From Elasticomyces elasticus (lineage: Eukaryota > Ascomycota > Dothideomycetes > Mycosphaerellales > Teratosphaeriaceae), in NCBI GenBank assembly GCA_035926095.1, contig JAVRQT010000003.1:1116001-1180000 (forward strand): 64,000 nucleotides of DNA, given 5' to 3'. Below the pieces are notes generated by a model. The model did not search any database. It was not told where the DNA came from and saw only the letters and a list, made by a program, of their open reading frames with translations. The translations under genes were made by a program, and so were the position numbers. Each line of letters opens with the position of its first letter. Positions within the stretch are counted from its first letter, which is position 1. Positions 40,319-50,800 of this stretch are shown here, piece after piece.

Positions 40319-41736
40319 ATGGCTGCTGTCAAGATCGACACCTTCCTGGAAGCTGTGGCAGACGAGGATCAGACCATTATGCCTGAGCTCGAGGTGATCA
40401 CGACCCGAACCGGTCATCAAGCTATCTACGTCGGGAGGTGTAAGAACAAGCACGACGAGATCGTAGATGCGTACGTGTGTCCGGTGGGTAAGACCAACAT
40501 CCGTGCGTTCGAGACTCGGATCCAAAAGGGCAAGTCACTTCAGGAGGCACTGGCAGAGTATCACATCCGGATGGTTAAGTGGGCGGATGAGAGTCTGGAC
40601 TACCACATGTACTTCGCTACTCATCAGGCGGCGAGTAAGTTTGGAAATGGGTATGAGGCGCATAAGAAGTGGATGTTGGCGGTGTGGAAGAAGAACGTCG
40701 AAGGAGAGTATTCGGTTTCTAAAAGGGCTACGGTTGATTGTGGAAATGTTGAAGAAAGTGATGTTGAGATCCGAAGCGAGGACAACGACAAGGGAAAGAC
40801 CACTACCTCCGACGAGAGGTGTGTGACTGGAGCATCCGTATCCCAGGAGTTCCTGAGCCTACAGCGAGATCCTACCGTCACACAAAAGGTGAGCTCAGAC
40901 GCAAAGAAAGCGAAGGGAGATCCGGTGAAGAACACGAAAGAGACTTCGACAGAGGTGATGATGAGTCCGACCGAGAAGTGTAAGGTCCGTACTAGCCGTG
41001 TACTGCCGCCGCTGCCAGAGAAGCTGAAGCCGATCGAGGACCACTACTGCCGTACGAAGACGGCTAGAGAAGCTGATGCCGACGTCAAACTGCAGATGGC
41101 AAAGGAGAAGCGGATCAAGCACGCACCTCAGCCTAGCGAGGATTCTGATGAAGAGAATGATCTCCTCCAACTCATGCGTAACGCCGGCGACAAGTCTCCC
41201 GATAGCAAGCCGTACCGACGTCACCCATATGATGAAGATCAGTTCGCCGAGTCAACCCCCGAGCGGTCGGTTCCTGGAGCTCCACGTCTGGATACCAGGA
41301 CTCCAAGTGGTACTGCCAAGAGGAGGTCCGATCCTGAGCAGTGGGACTTCTCGAAGCGTCTTAAGACAATCGGAAACCCCACGTCCCGTGGTATTGTGAA
41401 TGAGTACTTGAAGTCACCCAGACTTAGCTTCGCAGAGGAGATTGTAATAATGAGGGAGAAGAAAGCTAAAGAGGTACGCTCTGCAAATGTTTCAGAGCAT
41501 TTCAGTCCGGATGCTGATCCGAATGTGTCTAGGCTCGGGCCAAAGCTGCCAAACCTACGGTTCCAATCACAACGACTGCTAGCCCCTCGAAGAAGCACAA
41601 CAGCAGCACTTTGCGGCAAGCTCACGCTAAGGAGCAGATCAGTGACGCAGACGCGGAGAAGAAGGAAGGTCGGCGCCAGGAGATCCGCCCTGGGTATGCA
41701 GAGATTCCCGGGCTCATGCAATATCTCGGTAGATGA
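40319..41736 (+). CDS. Hypothetical protein, charged and mostly disordered
   Basis: Model: exon 1 40319-41473, 59-bp intron 41474-41532 (GTACGC donor, GATGCTGATCC branch, TCTAG acceptor), exon 2 41533-41736; 452 residues. Without the splice the frame continues into an unlikely Arg/Ser-rich tail; with it the C-terminus becomes ARAKAAKPTVPITTT… PGLMQYLGR. The ordered part is N-terminal (~1-130): GHQAIYVGRCKNKHDEIVDAYV, then helices and WMLAVWKKNVEGEYS. The rest is Lys/Glu/Ser-rich with possible nuclear signals (AKRRSDPEQWDFSKRLK). I do not recognise the family. Confidence 0.6.
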
Positions 41737-42075
41737 GCGGTGCTTGGAAGCCATATCTAGCGATTGAGACTCTCACGATTATCTATCGGAGGCTATCGCG
41801 AGTCATCTAAGTCTGCCCGGATTCAAGGGCCTGCAGCTCGTCATGGACAGGAGCTGGGACAGCATCTGGAACTTCGACATCTTCTGGTAATCACAGGACT
41901 CAGGGAGAGGATTATGTTTCACTGTACTGTCAAGTAGCGTGCAGATAAGCCGAGATGAGAAGGAGGGCCACTCCGTTTGAGAATCACACGTCAAGACTAT
42001 TAGGATGCCAATATATTGCTGCATTCTTCGAGCTGCATGCCAGCCTGCAGGTAGCGGGCCCTTCCGTGTACCGTC
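41737..42075. other. Intergenic
   Basis: 339 bp between two plus-strand genes. No recognisable element; the hypothetical gene upstream could have a further 3' exon here that I cannot demonstrate. Confidence 0.4.
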
Positions 42076-43038
42076 ATGCCTACATTGACCTGCAAGCCCT
42101 CGTCCTCGATTGATCATAGAGCTATGGAGCATCCCAAGAACCCGTTGCTAGCATTGATGAAGCAGATCAACGACAGGTCCTGGCTTTTTGCTGGAAGACT
42201 CGTGATATCGAAAACGGACAATTCAGCGAATGAGCACTCATGGGGCGATGGCAAAGGCGTATACTATACCATAGCCGACGCACCGCATGCACTTCCAAGA
42301 ACCCAGGACCTGCCAGCCGACGGCGACGTCCAGCTGGTCTATGATGCGGGCGGGGTTTCGGCGGTATGGGCTTTGGGAAGTGCCTACTGCAAGATCAAGG
42401 TTCTGGAGCCACAAACCACTAGGGAGCACGTAACCCTAGAGTATCTCCAGACTCGAACGCCACTCAGCTTTGCGATACCTCGGGTCATATATCAAAGGGA
42501 GTTCGACGACTTCTACTGTATTGTACTAAGCAAAGTGGAAGGTGTGATCTTGGATGAAGCCTGGGACGAAATGGATGAGCGCATGAAACGGCAGTGTATG
42601 TCGCAAGTTGTGAGCATCTGCGGTGAGCTAGCTACTTGGCAGGGAGAGAGAGTCAGCGGTGTGGATGGTAATTACCTCTCCGAGCTTTACCTTAGTGGGA
42701 AAAATACAGCCTTGGACCCAGATAGTCTGATGAAGGTCTGCAGGACTTTAGGTATGGACTGCTCGCGTCTGGTGTTCTGTCACTGCGACTTGGGGCCTGG
42801 CAACCTCATCGTGACTCTGACTGAGGGTGTAGTCGGGATCATCGATTGGGAGACCGCGGGCTTCGTACCCAAAGAATGGATTCGAACGAAATTCCGCGTT
42901 AGCAGCGGGCTGAATCTTGCTGGCGACGATCAAGACTGTGCTGTGGACTGGAGGGTCAGAGTGCAGAGGCAGCTCGGCGAGGTAGGCTATAAGGAGGTGG
43001 CGGATGAGTGGATGGAGTGGTTCAGCGGAAAGGTCTGA
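42076..43038 (+). CDS. Aminoglycoside-phosphotransferase-like (APH) kinase-fold protein
   Basis: Intronless, 320 residues (304 if the ATG at 42124 is used). The protein-kinase-like APH fold is shown by HCDLGPGN (catalytic loop, H236-x-D238, N243) and IIDWETAG (Mg-binding D257). The N-lobe has a Lys-containing strand (AYCKIKVLEP) and a hinge SKVEGVILDEAW. Filamentous fungi have many such genes of unknown substrate, probably small-molecule or protein kinases; no link to antibiotic resistance is implied. Convergent with the universal stress protein gene. Confidence 0.85.
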   Translation: MPTLTCKPSSSIDHRAMEHPKNPLLALMKQINDRSWLFAGRLVISKTDNSANEHSWGDGKGVYYTIADAPHALPRTQDLPADGDVQLVYDAGGVSAVWALGSAYCKIKVLEPQTTREHVTLEYLQTRTPLSFAIPRVIYQREFDDFYCIVLSKVEGVILDEAWDEMDERMKRQCMSQVVSICGELATWQGERVSGVDGNYLSELYLSGKNTALDPDSLMKVCRTLGMDCSRLVFCHCDLGPGNLIVTLTEGVVGIIDWETAGFVPKEWIRTKFRVSSGLNLAGDDQDCAVDWRVRVQRQLGEVGYKEVADEWMEWFSGKV

Positions 43039-43404
43039 TCGAGCCCGCTTGCACACGCAACGCAAGAAGCATGAGGCTTTGTTGGTATGGGGAGAGTCTG
43101 TCCGGCCTGTTCTGAAGCAGCGAGGACTGCTTTTTCGGAAGACTTTGGCAAGGAAGCTAAGTAAGGTGGGGAAAGTACTGGAGGTGAGCATCAGTATGTC
43201 AGCAGGCCAGTGTGAACACGAATACTCGAAAACAGCCATAGCTCGGAGCGACAGGCTCTCGAAAGGTCGAATACCATAGCCTAGCGATAGCTCCTCAAAC
43301 CCATGCTCATGCTTCATACCTCATACCTCATACCACATCAAGATCTCTCCCCTCCATCCCCCCACCACCATCACCCCTTCCTCTTCCCCCTCCACAGCCC
43401 CCAA
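43039..43404. other. Intergenic, pyrimidine-rich 3' region
   Basis: 366 bp between convergent genes. Near 43315-43340 a short CATACCT repeat occurs three times; from about 43345 the plus strand is a long C/T-rich stretch that continues into the end of the neighbouring minus-strand CDS. Confidence 0.5.
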
Positions 43405-44946
43405 CTAATCAATCCCCACATCCCCCCACCCCTTAACCCTCAACCCATTCCCCCTCGGCGCCTCAATAACATTAGCAAACCCCCCCCTCCTCCCCGTCCC
43501 ACTATACGGAACAGACGTCCCATCCCTATTAACCCTCGCCGAATCTCTACTCCCACTCCCACTCCTCCCCAACTTCCCCGCCAAACCCCCCGGCTTAGCA
43601 GCCTGCCCGTGCCGTCGCAATTTCTTCCTCGCAACCATAACCGGCACACTGGACTTCGTAACAAGATAATTCGAGAACGACCCCAGCAGAACGCCCTTTA
43701 CAGCTGATCGCCCGCGAGAACCGATGATGACGAGAGTGGGTTGGAGGTAGTCTATCACTTCGGTGATCATGTGGCGGGGGGACTTGCAGTGGAAGACTTC
43801 CACCACGATTCTGACTTGGAGGCGGGTTTTGCGGAGGAGGTGGATGGTGCGGGAGGTAATGTCTTCGGCTGCTGTTCGGCGGATGGCGTCTGCGGGTCCG
43901 TGGGAGAAGCCTCGGGATTGGGAGCGCTTGTCGTTTATGGAATCCGTGGAAGCGCCGCCGGCTAGAGAACTACCTTTGGCTAAGGGCGAGGGGCTTGTGG
44001 TGACGTTCACGCTGGGTAAGCCCCTAACAACCTGAGCGGTGTCGCGGATGGATTCAGCGCCTTTCCCGATCTCGACTCCACCACCTGCGCCACCAGATCC
44101 TCCAGCACTACCTCCACCTTCCGCACCGGATTTCTCTTCGTCCATAGCATACAGCGCTAGTAGTGTATCGCCGTCCCGGAGTACAGTCCCAATAGTCCAC
44201 TCAAGCGCATACTGCGACTCAGGACTCATATCCGTAGCCACAAGATAAACCCTCTGTCTCCCTCTCCCCTCCTCGGCCAAACGCTGGAAATGCGAGTAAT
44301 CCCCCCTCACAATCTGCCTAATAACCCTGTGCGCGGACGGCGTAGAGTGAATCGGGCTGGTAGTCAACGCCAACCGTTGGGCGGCAAGCATCTCGTTATG
44401 GCTCTCTTCGTCATCGCTACCGGCCAACGGGGTACTAGTCCCAGACGCAGAGGGTAAGTCGAATGCGGTGGAGGGGTGCACACGTTTTTTCGCGGCGCCT
44501 GGCGGCGTGACCATTATTTTTGGGTCTTTGGGGAGAGAGAATTTGGACTGTCCTTTCGTGGGGTCCGGTTTGTAGGGCGGGTCTAATTGGGAGTCTACGC
44601 TGCTTTCCCGCAAATTGATCGCTTTTCCTGAGGTCGTGCGACCTGGTTCCGGGCGTTTGCGTTCGCGGATTCGGCCGCGGGAGGAGGTGTCGGTGTCGTT
44701 GTCGTTGTCTGCGTCGGCATCACTGGAGCTATCATGATGAGGGTCGTCTTCGCCGGCTGATTCGAGGGAAGTCTGGCGATTGTGGCCGGTGGGCGCGGGA
44801 CTGTTGTTGCCACTTCGTGGTTTTCGGGGATCGTTGGGGCCTAGGTCTCCGGGTAGTGCTGGGGCGGGGGATTTGGGACGACGAGGGTCCTTTGAGCCTA
44901 GGTCTCCTGGGAGACGGACGGTGGTTTTGCCGAAGACGGAGGACAT
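43405..44946 (-). CDS. Universal stress protein (UspA) family protein
   Basis: Open frame of 513 residues. The Usp domain covers roughly residues 230-450: RVYLVATDMSPESQYALEWTI, DTLLALYAMDEE, then after a Gly/Ser-rich insert VEVFHCKSPRHMITEVIDYLQPTLVIIGSRGRSAVKGVLLGS, where GSRGR-x9-G-S is the ATP-binding loop, and NYLVTKSSVPVMVARKK. The N-terminus has two copies of LPGDLG-x-x-DPR and a Ser/Asp-rich disordered region. Fungal Usp proteins are poorly understood and tied to stress adaptation. An upstream exon (45135-45398) probably belongs to the same gene, since the frame stays open upstream of the ATG (VIPDRRRQQP…) to a possible acceptor near 45000. Confidence 0.85.
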   Translation of the reverse strand: MSSVFGKTTVRLPGDLGSKDPRRPKSPAPALPGDLGPNDPRKPRSGNNSPAPTGHNRQTSLESAGEDDPHHDSSSDADADNDNDTDTSSRGRIRERKRPEPGRTTSGKAINLRESSVDSQLDPPYKPDPTKGQSKFSLPKDPKIMVTPPGAAKKRVHPSTAFDLPSASGTSTPLAGSDDEESHNEMLAAQRLALTTSPIHSTPSAHRVIRQIVRGDYSHFQRLAEEGRGRQRVYLVATDMSPESQYALEWTIGTVLRDGDTLLALYAMDEEKSGAEGGGSAGGSGGAGGGVEIGKGAESIRDTAQVVRGLPSVNVTTSPSPLAKGSSLAGGASTDSINDKRSQSRGFSHGPADAIRRTAAEDITSRTIHLLRKTRLQVRIVVEVFHCKSPRHMITEVIDYLQPTLVIIGSRGRSAVKGVLLGSFSNYLVTKSSVPVMVARKKLRRHGQAAKPGGLAGKLGRSGSGSRDSARVNRDGTSVPYSGTGRRGGFANVIEAPRGNGLRVKGWGDVGID

Positions 44947-45134
44947 GGCGTTTGTGTTGGGTTGTTGGCGGCGGCGGTCGGGGATGACATTTCCGAGGCC
45001 TTGAAGACGTTAGATTGATATGGTTGGAACAGAGAGGCTGGGCGAGCGGCTTTGTACCGCAAGATTAGGGTAGGTGTATACGTACTGTGGCGTAGTTAGC
45101 ATATGTTGTCTTCTTGGGAGGGCTTCTTAGAACT

Positions 45135-45398
45135 TTACCGGTCATGACGAGGTCTCGAAGAGTAATAGTCTGCTACCGCCGGACTATGTGTAGCTGGCGG
45201 TGAAGCCGGTGGCGATGTGGGCGGTGATGCTGTAGTGGCGCTGCTGGGTGTTGCTGTGGTTGCTGAGGACGGCTCGCTATTGCTGGTAGTAGTGTTGATA
45301 TGTGCTATCTCATCTGCTTGGACTCGTGAGTGAGCTGGTTCTGGCTCAGTGGAGATGTTGTCTTTTTGCGCCTCGGAGGAGATCTGCTGGTGATCCAT
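45135..45398 (-). CDS. Probable 5' exon of the universal stress protein gene, or a separate 87-residue protein
   Basis: ATG at 45398 opens a frame of 87 codons: acidic/polar start (MDHQQISSEAQKDNIS), then Ser/Thr/Pro/Ala repeats (SPPTSPPASPPATHSP) and YYSSRPRHDR before TAA. The stop overlaps a possible donor (GTAAAG), and a perfect branch-acceptor pair (GCTAAC…CACAG) follows. The open frame upstream of the ATG at 44946 suggests splicing to that gene, but I could not find a set of junctions that keeps frame, so a micro-exon may be missing from the model. Confidence 0.45.
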   Translation of the reverse strand: MDHQQISSEAQKDNISTEPEPAHSRVQADEIAHINTTTSNSEPSSATTATPSSATTASPPTSPPASPPATHSPAVADYYSSRPRHDR

Positions 45399-45857
45399 TA
45401 TAGCGCTGTATATGCCTCACAAACACTCCTCCCGCTCCAATGCTCAACGAAGTGAAGTCACACCTCGTACCGCGACCTCGGCTGCCAAGCCAAACACCCC
45501 CACTATCGTACGCTCTTCCGCCATGACCGAGCAGCCCTTCCACACCGCCACGCGATGAGGAACTCTGCTTGACTGAGATCCGTACCAAGATCCGGCCGTC
45601 CAACTACCCAGCGCTTCGATCCGAGAAGGTCATAGCAAGCCGTAGTTGCGTACCCGAAGAGACACCTTCATCCAGCCCCGCTGACGAGAAGGGAGGGACG
45701 AACAGGGAGCACAGCGGATCTCACCTAGCCGTCATATACCTAGTCGTGTACCTGCAGGATCGGATCGGGCAGAGCGGTAGGTACGAAAGGCCGACTGACT
45801 GCAGCTCTTCAACCACCTACACCTTCATCCTTCTATCTTCATACACTACACTTGACG
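45399..45857. other. Divergent promoter region
   Basis: 459 bp between the stress-protein gene and the Ayg1-like gene; no clear element recognised. Confidence 0.45.
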
Positions 45858-47114
45858 ATGACAGACCCACGCACCGGCTCCCGCTGGATACTCGGCGACA
45901 AGTTCGACCAGAAGTACCCCCACTTGGAGTCCATCTCTGCGCTGTGGAATAAGAAGTAAGAAGTCCAAGACCTGATGTGAACTACTTCCTAACGACTGTA
46001 TAGATGGAAATTCCCCTCCGAACGCTCCCTCTACCCCTTCCACGACGGCAAATACGAGGACTTCGCCCCCATCTTCGAAACCCTCATCTCCAAATCCATC
46101 CACGACGGCTACACGGACGAATACACCAAAGAATTCCTGCCTACATGCGAAGCGCTAGTTAAGAAAGCCGACTCCGCTAGCGACGACAAAACAAAGATTG
46201 AATTATACTTGCGAGCTTGCGCCGTCTACCGGATCGCACGATTCCCATATATCAACTCAGACGTGAAGAGGGATGCGTACCAAGCCCAGAAAGATGCATA
46301 CATGAAAGCTGCTTCCTTGTTCGAGACACCGATTAAGGATGTTAGCATCCCACATACTTCCGGTTTGCATGCGGACGGTGCGGACGTTCCATTATATGTC
46401 CGTGTCCCCAAGTCAGCTACCAAGGATAAACCCTGCCCCGCGGTGATCCTGATGTGTGGCCTCGACGGCCACAGACCAGACAACACGACCCGCTCCGACG
46501 AGTTCCTCGCCCGCGGATGGGCAAGCATCATAGTAGATATCCCCGGGACAGCCGACTGCCCCGCTGATCGCAAAGACCCCAAATCCGCCGACAGACTTTG
46601 GGATAGTATCCTCGACTGGATGGCTGAACAAGGCGTTTATGACATGAAGAAAGTATTATGCTGGGGTCTATCGGCAGGAGGCCACAACGCCGTCCGCGCC
46701 GCCCACACGCACGCGAAACGCCTGGCTGGCGCCGTAGGGCAGGGAGCAGGGACCCACCACTTCTTCTCCCGCGCCTGGCTTGAGAAGGCCAAAGACCACG
46801 AATATCCCTGGACGGCCCTCCCAGCGCTGACGGAGAAGTTTGGGTATAAAACTGAGGAAGAGTTTTTGGATAACGCGCAGAAAGATTTTTCTTTGGTGGA
46901 GTTGGGGGTGGTGGATATGCCGAGTACGAGACTTTTGTTGATCAATGGCACGCATGATGGGTTGATGCCGGTGGAGGATAGTATGTTGATGATGGAGTAT
47001 GGGACGCCGAAGGAGGCGAGGCTGTTTACGGGGTTGTTGCATATGGGGTATCCGCCTGCTAATGGGAGTGTGTATCCTTGGATGGAGAGTATACTTGGGA
47101 AGGTGGAGCAGTGA
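45858..47114 (+). CDS. Ayg1-like alpha/beta hydrolase
   Basis: Two exons, 45858-45955 and 46004-47114, 48-bp intron; 402 residues, matching the ~406 of Aspergillus fumigatus Ayg1. Starts RWILGDKFDQKYPHLE, then WKFPSERSLYPFHDG across the intron. The hydrolase domain shows VILMCGLDGHRPD, nucleophile elbow GLSAGGHN, Asp in INGTHDGLMP and His in LLHMGYPP. Ayg1 shortens the heptaketide YWA1 to 1,3,6,8-tetrahydroxynaphthalene in DHN-melanin synthesis; relatives act on other polyketides. No polyketide synthase is in the window, so the substrate is open. Confidence 0.9.
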
Positions 47115-47816
47115 TGTGATGCTGGTTTGATGAATGGATGTTGATGTTGGATGCATGATTGGGAGTTGTGCATAGCAGCTTTGGGTATGAGGAAGCGTAG
47201 GTGTTCATACGTGTCCACGAAGTCAAACCCAATACCATGATCTAGGTCACTACTCGATTCTCCTCTCTTGACAGGGCCACGATGATTGATTGCTACAACT
47301 GGCGCCAAGTATGCACGTGATGGGCGTCAGTGCTCGACGGCAAATTCCATGTACTCACTTCACCTCACTTTTTGTCTTTTCCTTCTCATTGCGTCTTAAC
47401 GACAACAATCTGCGTCTGCTGATGCTCCAGGTATAGTAATGACTATGCTAGGCTGAGGCCGCCCTTGGGGTCCGGTGTGAAGCGAGCTCAAGCCACGAAA
47501 CGCCTGCCACGAACTGCTATTGGTTGTAGGTATGGCCCGCCAGCCTTGCTGCACGATTGCCTCGTGGCTGCAGTTGAGCCTCGATAGCCCTCGTCTGTGT
47601 CGCTGAAAGTTATTATATCCTTGCGGACTTGAATCTTCTTCTTCTCCCTGCGCAGACACAGGATCACGAGGAAAAAAGCTACTTGACCATTAGGAGTCCT
47701 GTACCGCTGACTGTATAGAGCTATACCGGAGACACGCATCACCGAATCATCGAGCCGAAGCGTTTGTAACCCGTGTGTAGCACTCACTGCCACACCTGGC
47801 TTCACACCAGTCACAG
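47115..47816. other. Intergenic
   Basis: 702 bp: 3' flank of the hydrolase and promoter of the large STAND-type gene. No coding-like frame recognised. Confidence 0.5.
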
Positions 47817-50800
47817 ATGGATCCAGTATCAACCTTAGAAGCTACGGCAGCGGTGGTGCAATTCCTTGACCTCAGCGATAAAGTGCTCAAAACTTGCAAG
47901 GAGATTAGCGACGATGCCAACGCGGCTAGGCAGAGCAACAAAGAGCTTGAACAGTCTACACGAATGCTCGAGGACTTCCGCGCTGCGCTCGGCTCTGTTA
48001 TACGCAACGAACAGGCCGATAGACGCGTTGCTACTATCGCACACGAATGTGCAAAGACTGGTACAGAGCTTCTTGAGCTGCTTACCTATATACGCGGTGG
48101 TACCGGAAAGCGCGGTACTGCGAGAGCGATATGGCTAGCGATACTAAAGCAAAAACCTATCGACAGATTGCAGAAGAGCTTGCAAGAGTGTAACGCTGTG
48201 CTTGGCAAGGTGTTGAACCAATATACCAACACCAACGTACACGTTGTGCGAGAGGATTTTCGCAAGCTGGGTCTCGGCAATCGAGCGAGTGTTGTACCAG
48301 AAGCTCTCCGCGGCTCCTCAAACCGGTATCTACAGTGGCAAGAAAAGCAATTAGCGGAAGAGGTCTCTGTTTCAGGTCATCCAGATGCAGTCGATAGCCA
48401 GAACCAGAGGACAGCTAGCCCGGATGATGATGATGAGGTCTTGCGCGGTCTTCTCGTGGACTCAACCAGACAGGATGTCTTTCCTCGGACCATGTCACTG
48501 CGAAACGAGACATCCACGTCAGCACCAACAGCATGGTCTCGAACGCGGCAAAAGGGCGACAACGACTCAAAAGCCTCGAGCGCTAGTGGTGAGTGGGTGA
48601 ATCAGTATACTGACTGGCTCAAGAGGCCGCAACCTGTGACGGAAGAGTACTCCCCAGTCACGTACAGCCCACCTCCACACCAACACATCAGCGCAACTCC
48701 GAGTGGCCAAGATACCCACGACACCAATTTGTTTCCACCTCTGAGCACGTTTGACGAAATTTCCAGCTTGCAGCACGTGTTTACTTCCCAGGAACGGCAC
48801 GCCTTAGTGCGAAAGTGTTCTCCGACTGACAACACGCTCGATGAGGACGTGTCGCGGAAACCTGTTCGTCAAGGAATAAGTTCGCTTGGCTCAGAAACAT
48901 CATTACTAGGCGGCCTGGAGAACCACAGCACCCTAGCTGAAACATTGCCATTTGATCTCATAGGACCAGACTTAGTGGATAGGAAGCCAGCAACAACCAC
49001 AGACGAAGGCTATTACTCCAATAACAAGACCGAACCATCGTCCATGGAAATTGAAAAGGATCAAGCGTGTTATACGGGCAGTATCTGTACAGACAACCAG
49101 GATATCGGTGAAGCGATCTCGCCAAAGGCTCGACAAGAACTTTCTAGACGATTCGCAAGCGAGTTGATAGAGAGTCTGGTGATTGAAGATTTGACAGACG
49201 ACGTTCTCAAATTGCTGCCGGACATCCTACAAGACTTCTCACAAATGCTCAGTGACAAAGCGAGATTTGGTGTCGAAAAGAAAGCTAGCACCTTCGTCAG
49301 ACACCACAGAGAGTAATACAGTGGTAACCTGAACGAGACGCGACCGTGCTAATAATGACGTGTCAGGAATATCGCTCGATACGCTCGCGAACAGCTAACG
49401 ACCGATCCTGGCAGAGATGACTCGGACGTTGCGAAATATGATGTTTCTTCTTGGGCTGCTGGTATATTCGGTGCTGCTAATGAGACTGCAGACGTTCCTG
49501 ACGACATCGCCGATTTGCCCGAGGAAGATGTCAGTCTTGCAGAACACGACGTGGAACAAGCCCGGGAGTTCTTGTTCCGAAGCACTCATTTCAGCTGGTT
49601 GTTAGGACGCATCACGATAGCCTCTCGTACGATGAGCACGGGACCACAGTTCGATACTTTCAGGAATTGTCTGCTTAGCTATCTGCCTCATCTGTTACAA
49701 CCCTTCGAAGTTGAAGTGGACTGGATTCCATTCGAGTTTCTCAGCCAACAGTATGCGAAGGGCTCCGGTGTCACGATTGGGACCATCATCACCTACTGTG
49801 GAACCGGCGACTTGATAGAGGCAGTAGGCTGCAAAGATTACATATACCGGATGTGGCCGACCCATGGACCTATGACATTGTCCCGCGTAGAAGAGGCGGT
49901 AGGGACGAAGGCCGATCGTGCATCAGGTAAGAACGAAATTCCCTCGCCATGTAGTCTACCCTGACTGACGACGCTTTCAACCGTTTTTCGACTAACGTCT
50001 TGCAGATGTTGAGACAGATTCAAGAATGAACACCACAACGGTCAAGGTCTACATTCAAGATCGCAAGCTCCGAGCTTGCATCGAGGGTGATTCTGTTGCC
50101 ACCCTTGAGATACTCGAAGTATTGGGCTGGCTCGGTGCAGCATGCCGCACTGCCCAAAATCCTGAGCAAGCGATGTACTGCTCGCCCTCAATCTCCAAGG
50201 TCACCGGCCTCGACTGTACCATCAGCTTCAATATCACGGCCTTGTCTGGTGACCAGGTGCCAGTCTCACTGTTTCCCTCCGGCCAGGAAATTCCAGATCT
50301 TGTTACGCACGCTTCGATCAATCACACATACTGTTGGTCACAGCTTGTCAGGAACCCGGTCATCATCAAGGGGTACCCGGTGTCCCGACGACACAACGAC
50401 GAAAAAGGCCTTGAGATCGAATTGGGCCTGATGTCGCAGCTGGCCACAGCGGCGCGAGTCATGGTATTTGACGGCCTGTTGATGCTCAAAAGCTTCAACT
50501 CAATGTTTGTGGCAGTGGCGGAGGCGAGTGGTTCTCTGCTATGGCACTATATCCTGAGTCCACATGGTCGCCCTGTCCCTTACAGCGAAGCGCGCAAGTT
50601 CTGCCAAGGTAAGGTCCCTGTGCCCGTCGGCGCCTTGCAGCATGGAAGGCACTTCGTAGGACTCACTCAGCCGCCGACCATCTTGACTGGTAAGTCGCCC
50701 AGCTTTACCTTTCATCTGCGGGCATGCACTGACTCCGTTGCGTAGGTACTGCAGATGCGAACTACGACATCGACCCTACCGGCGACGATTTCGTACGTGG

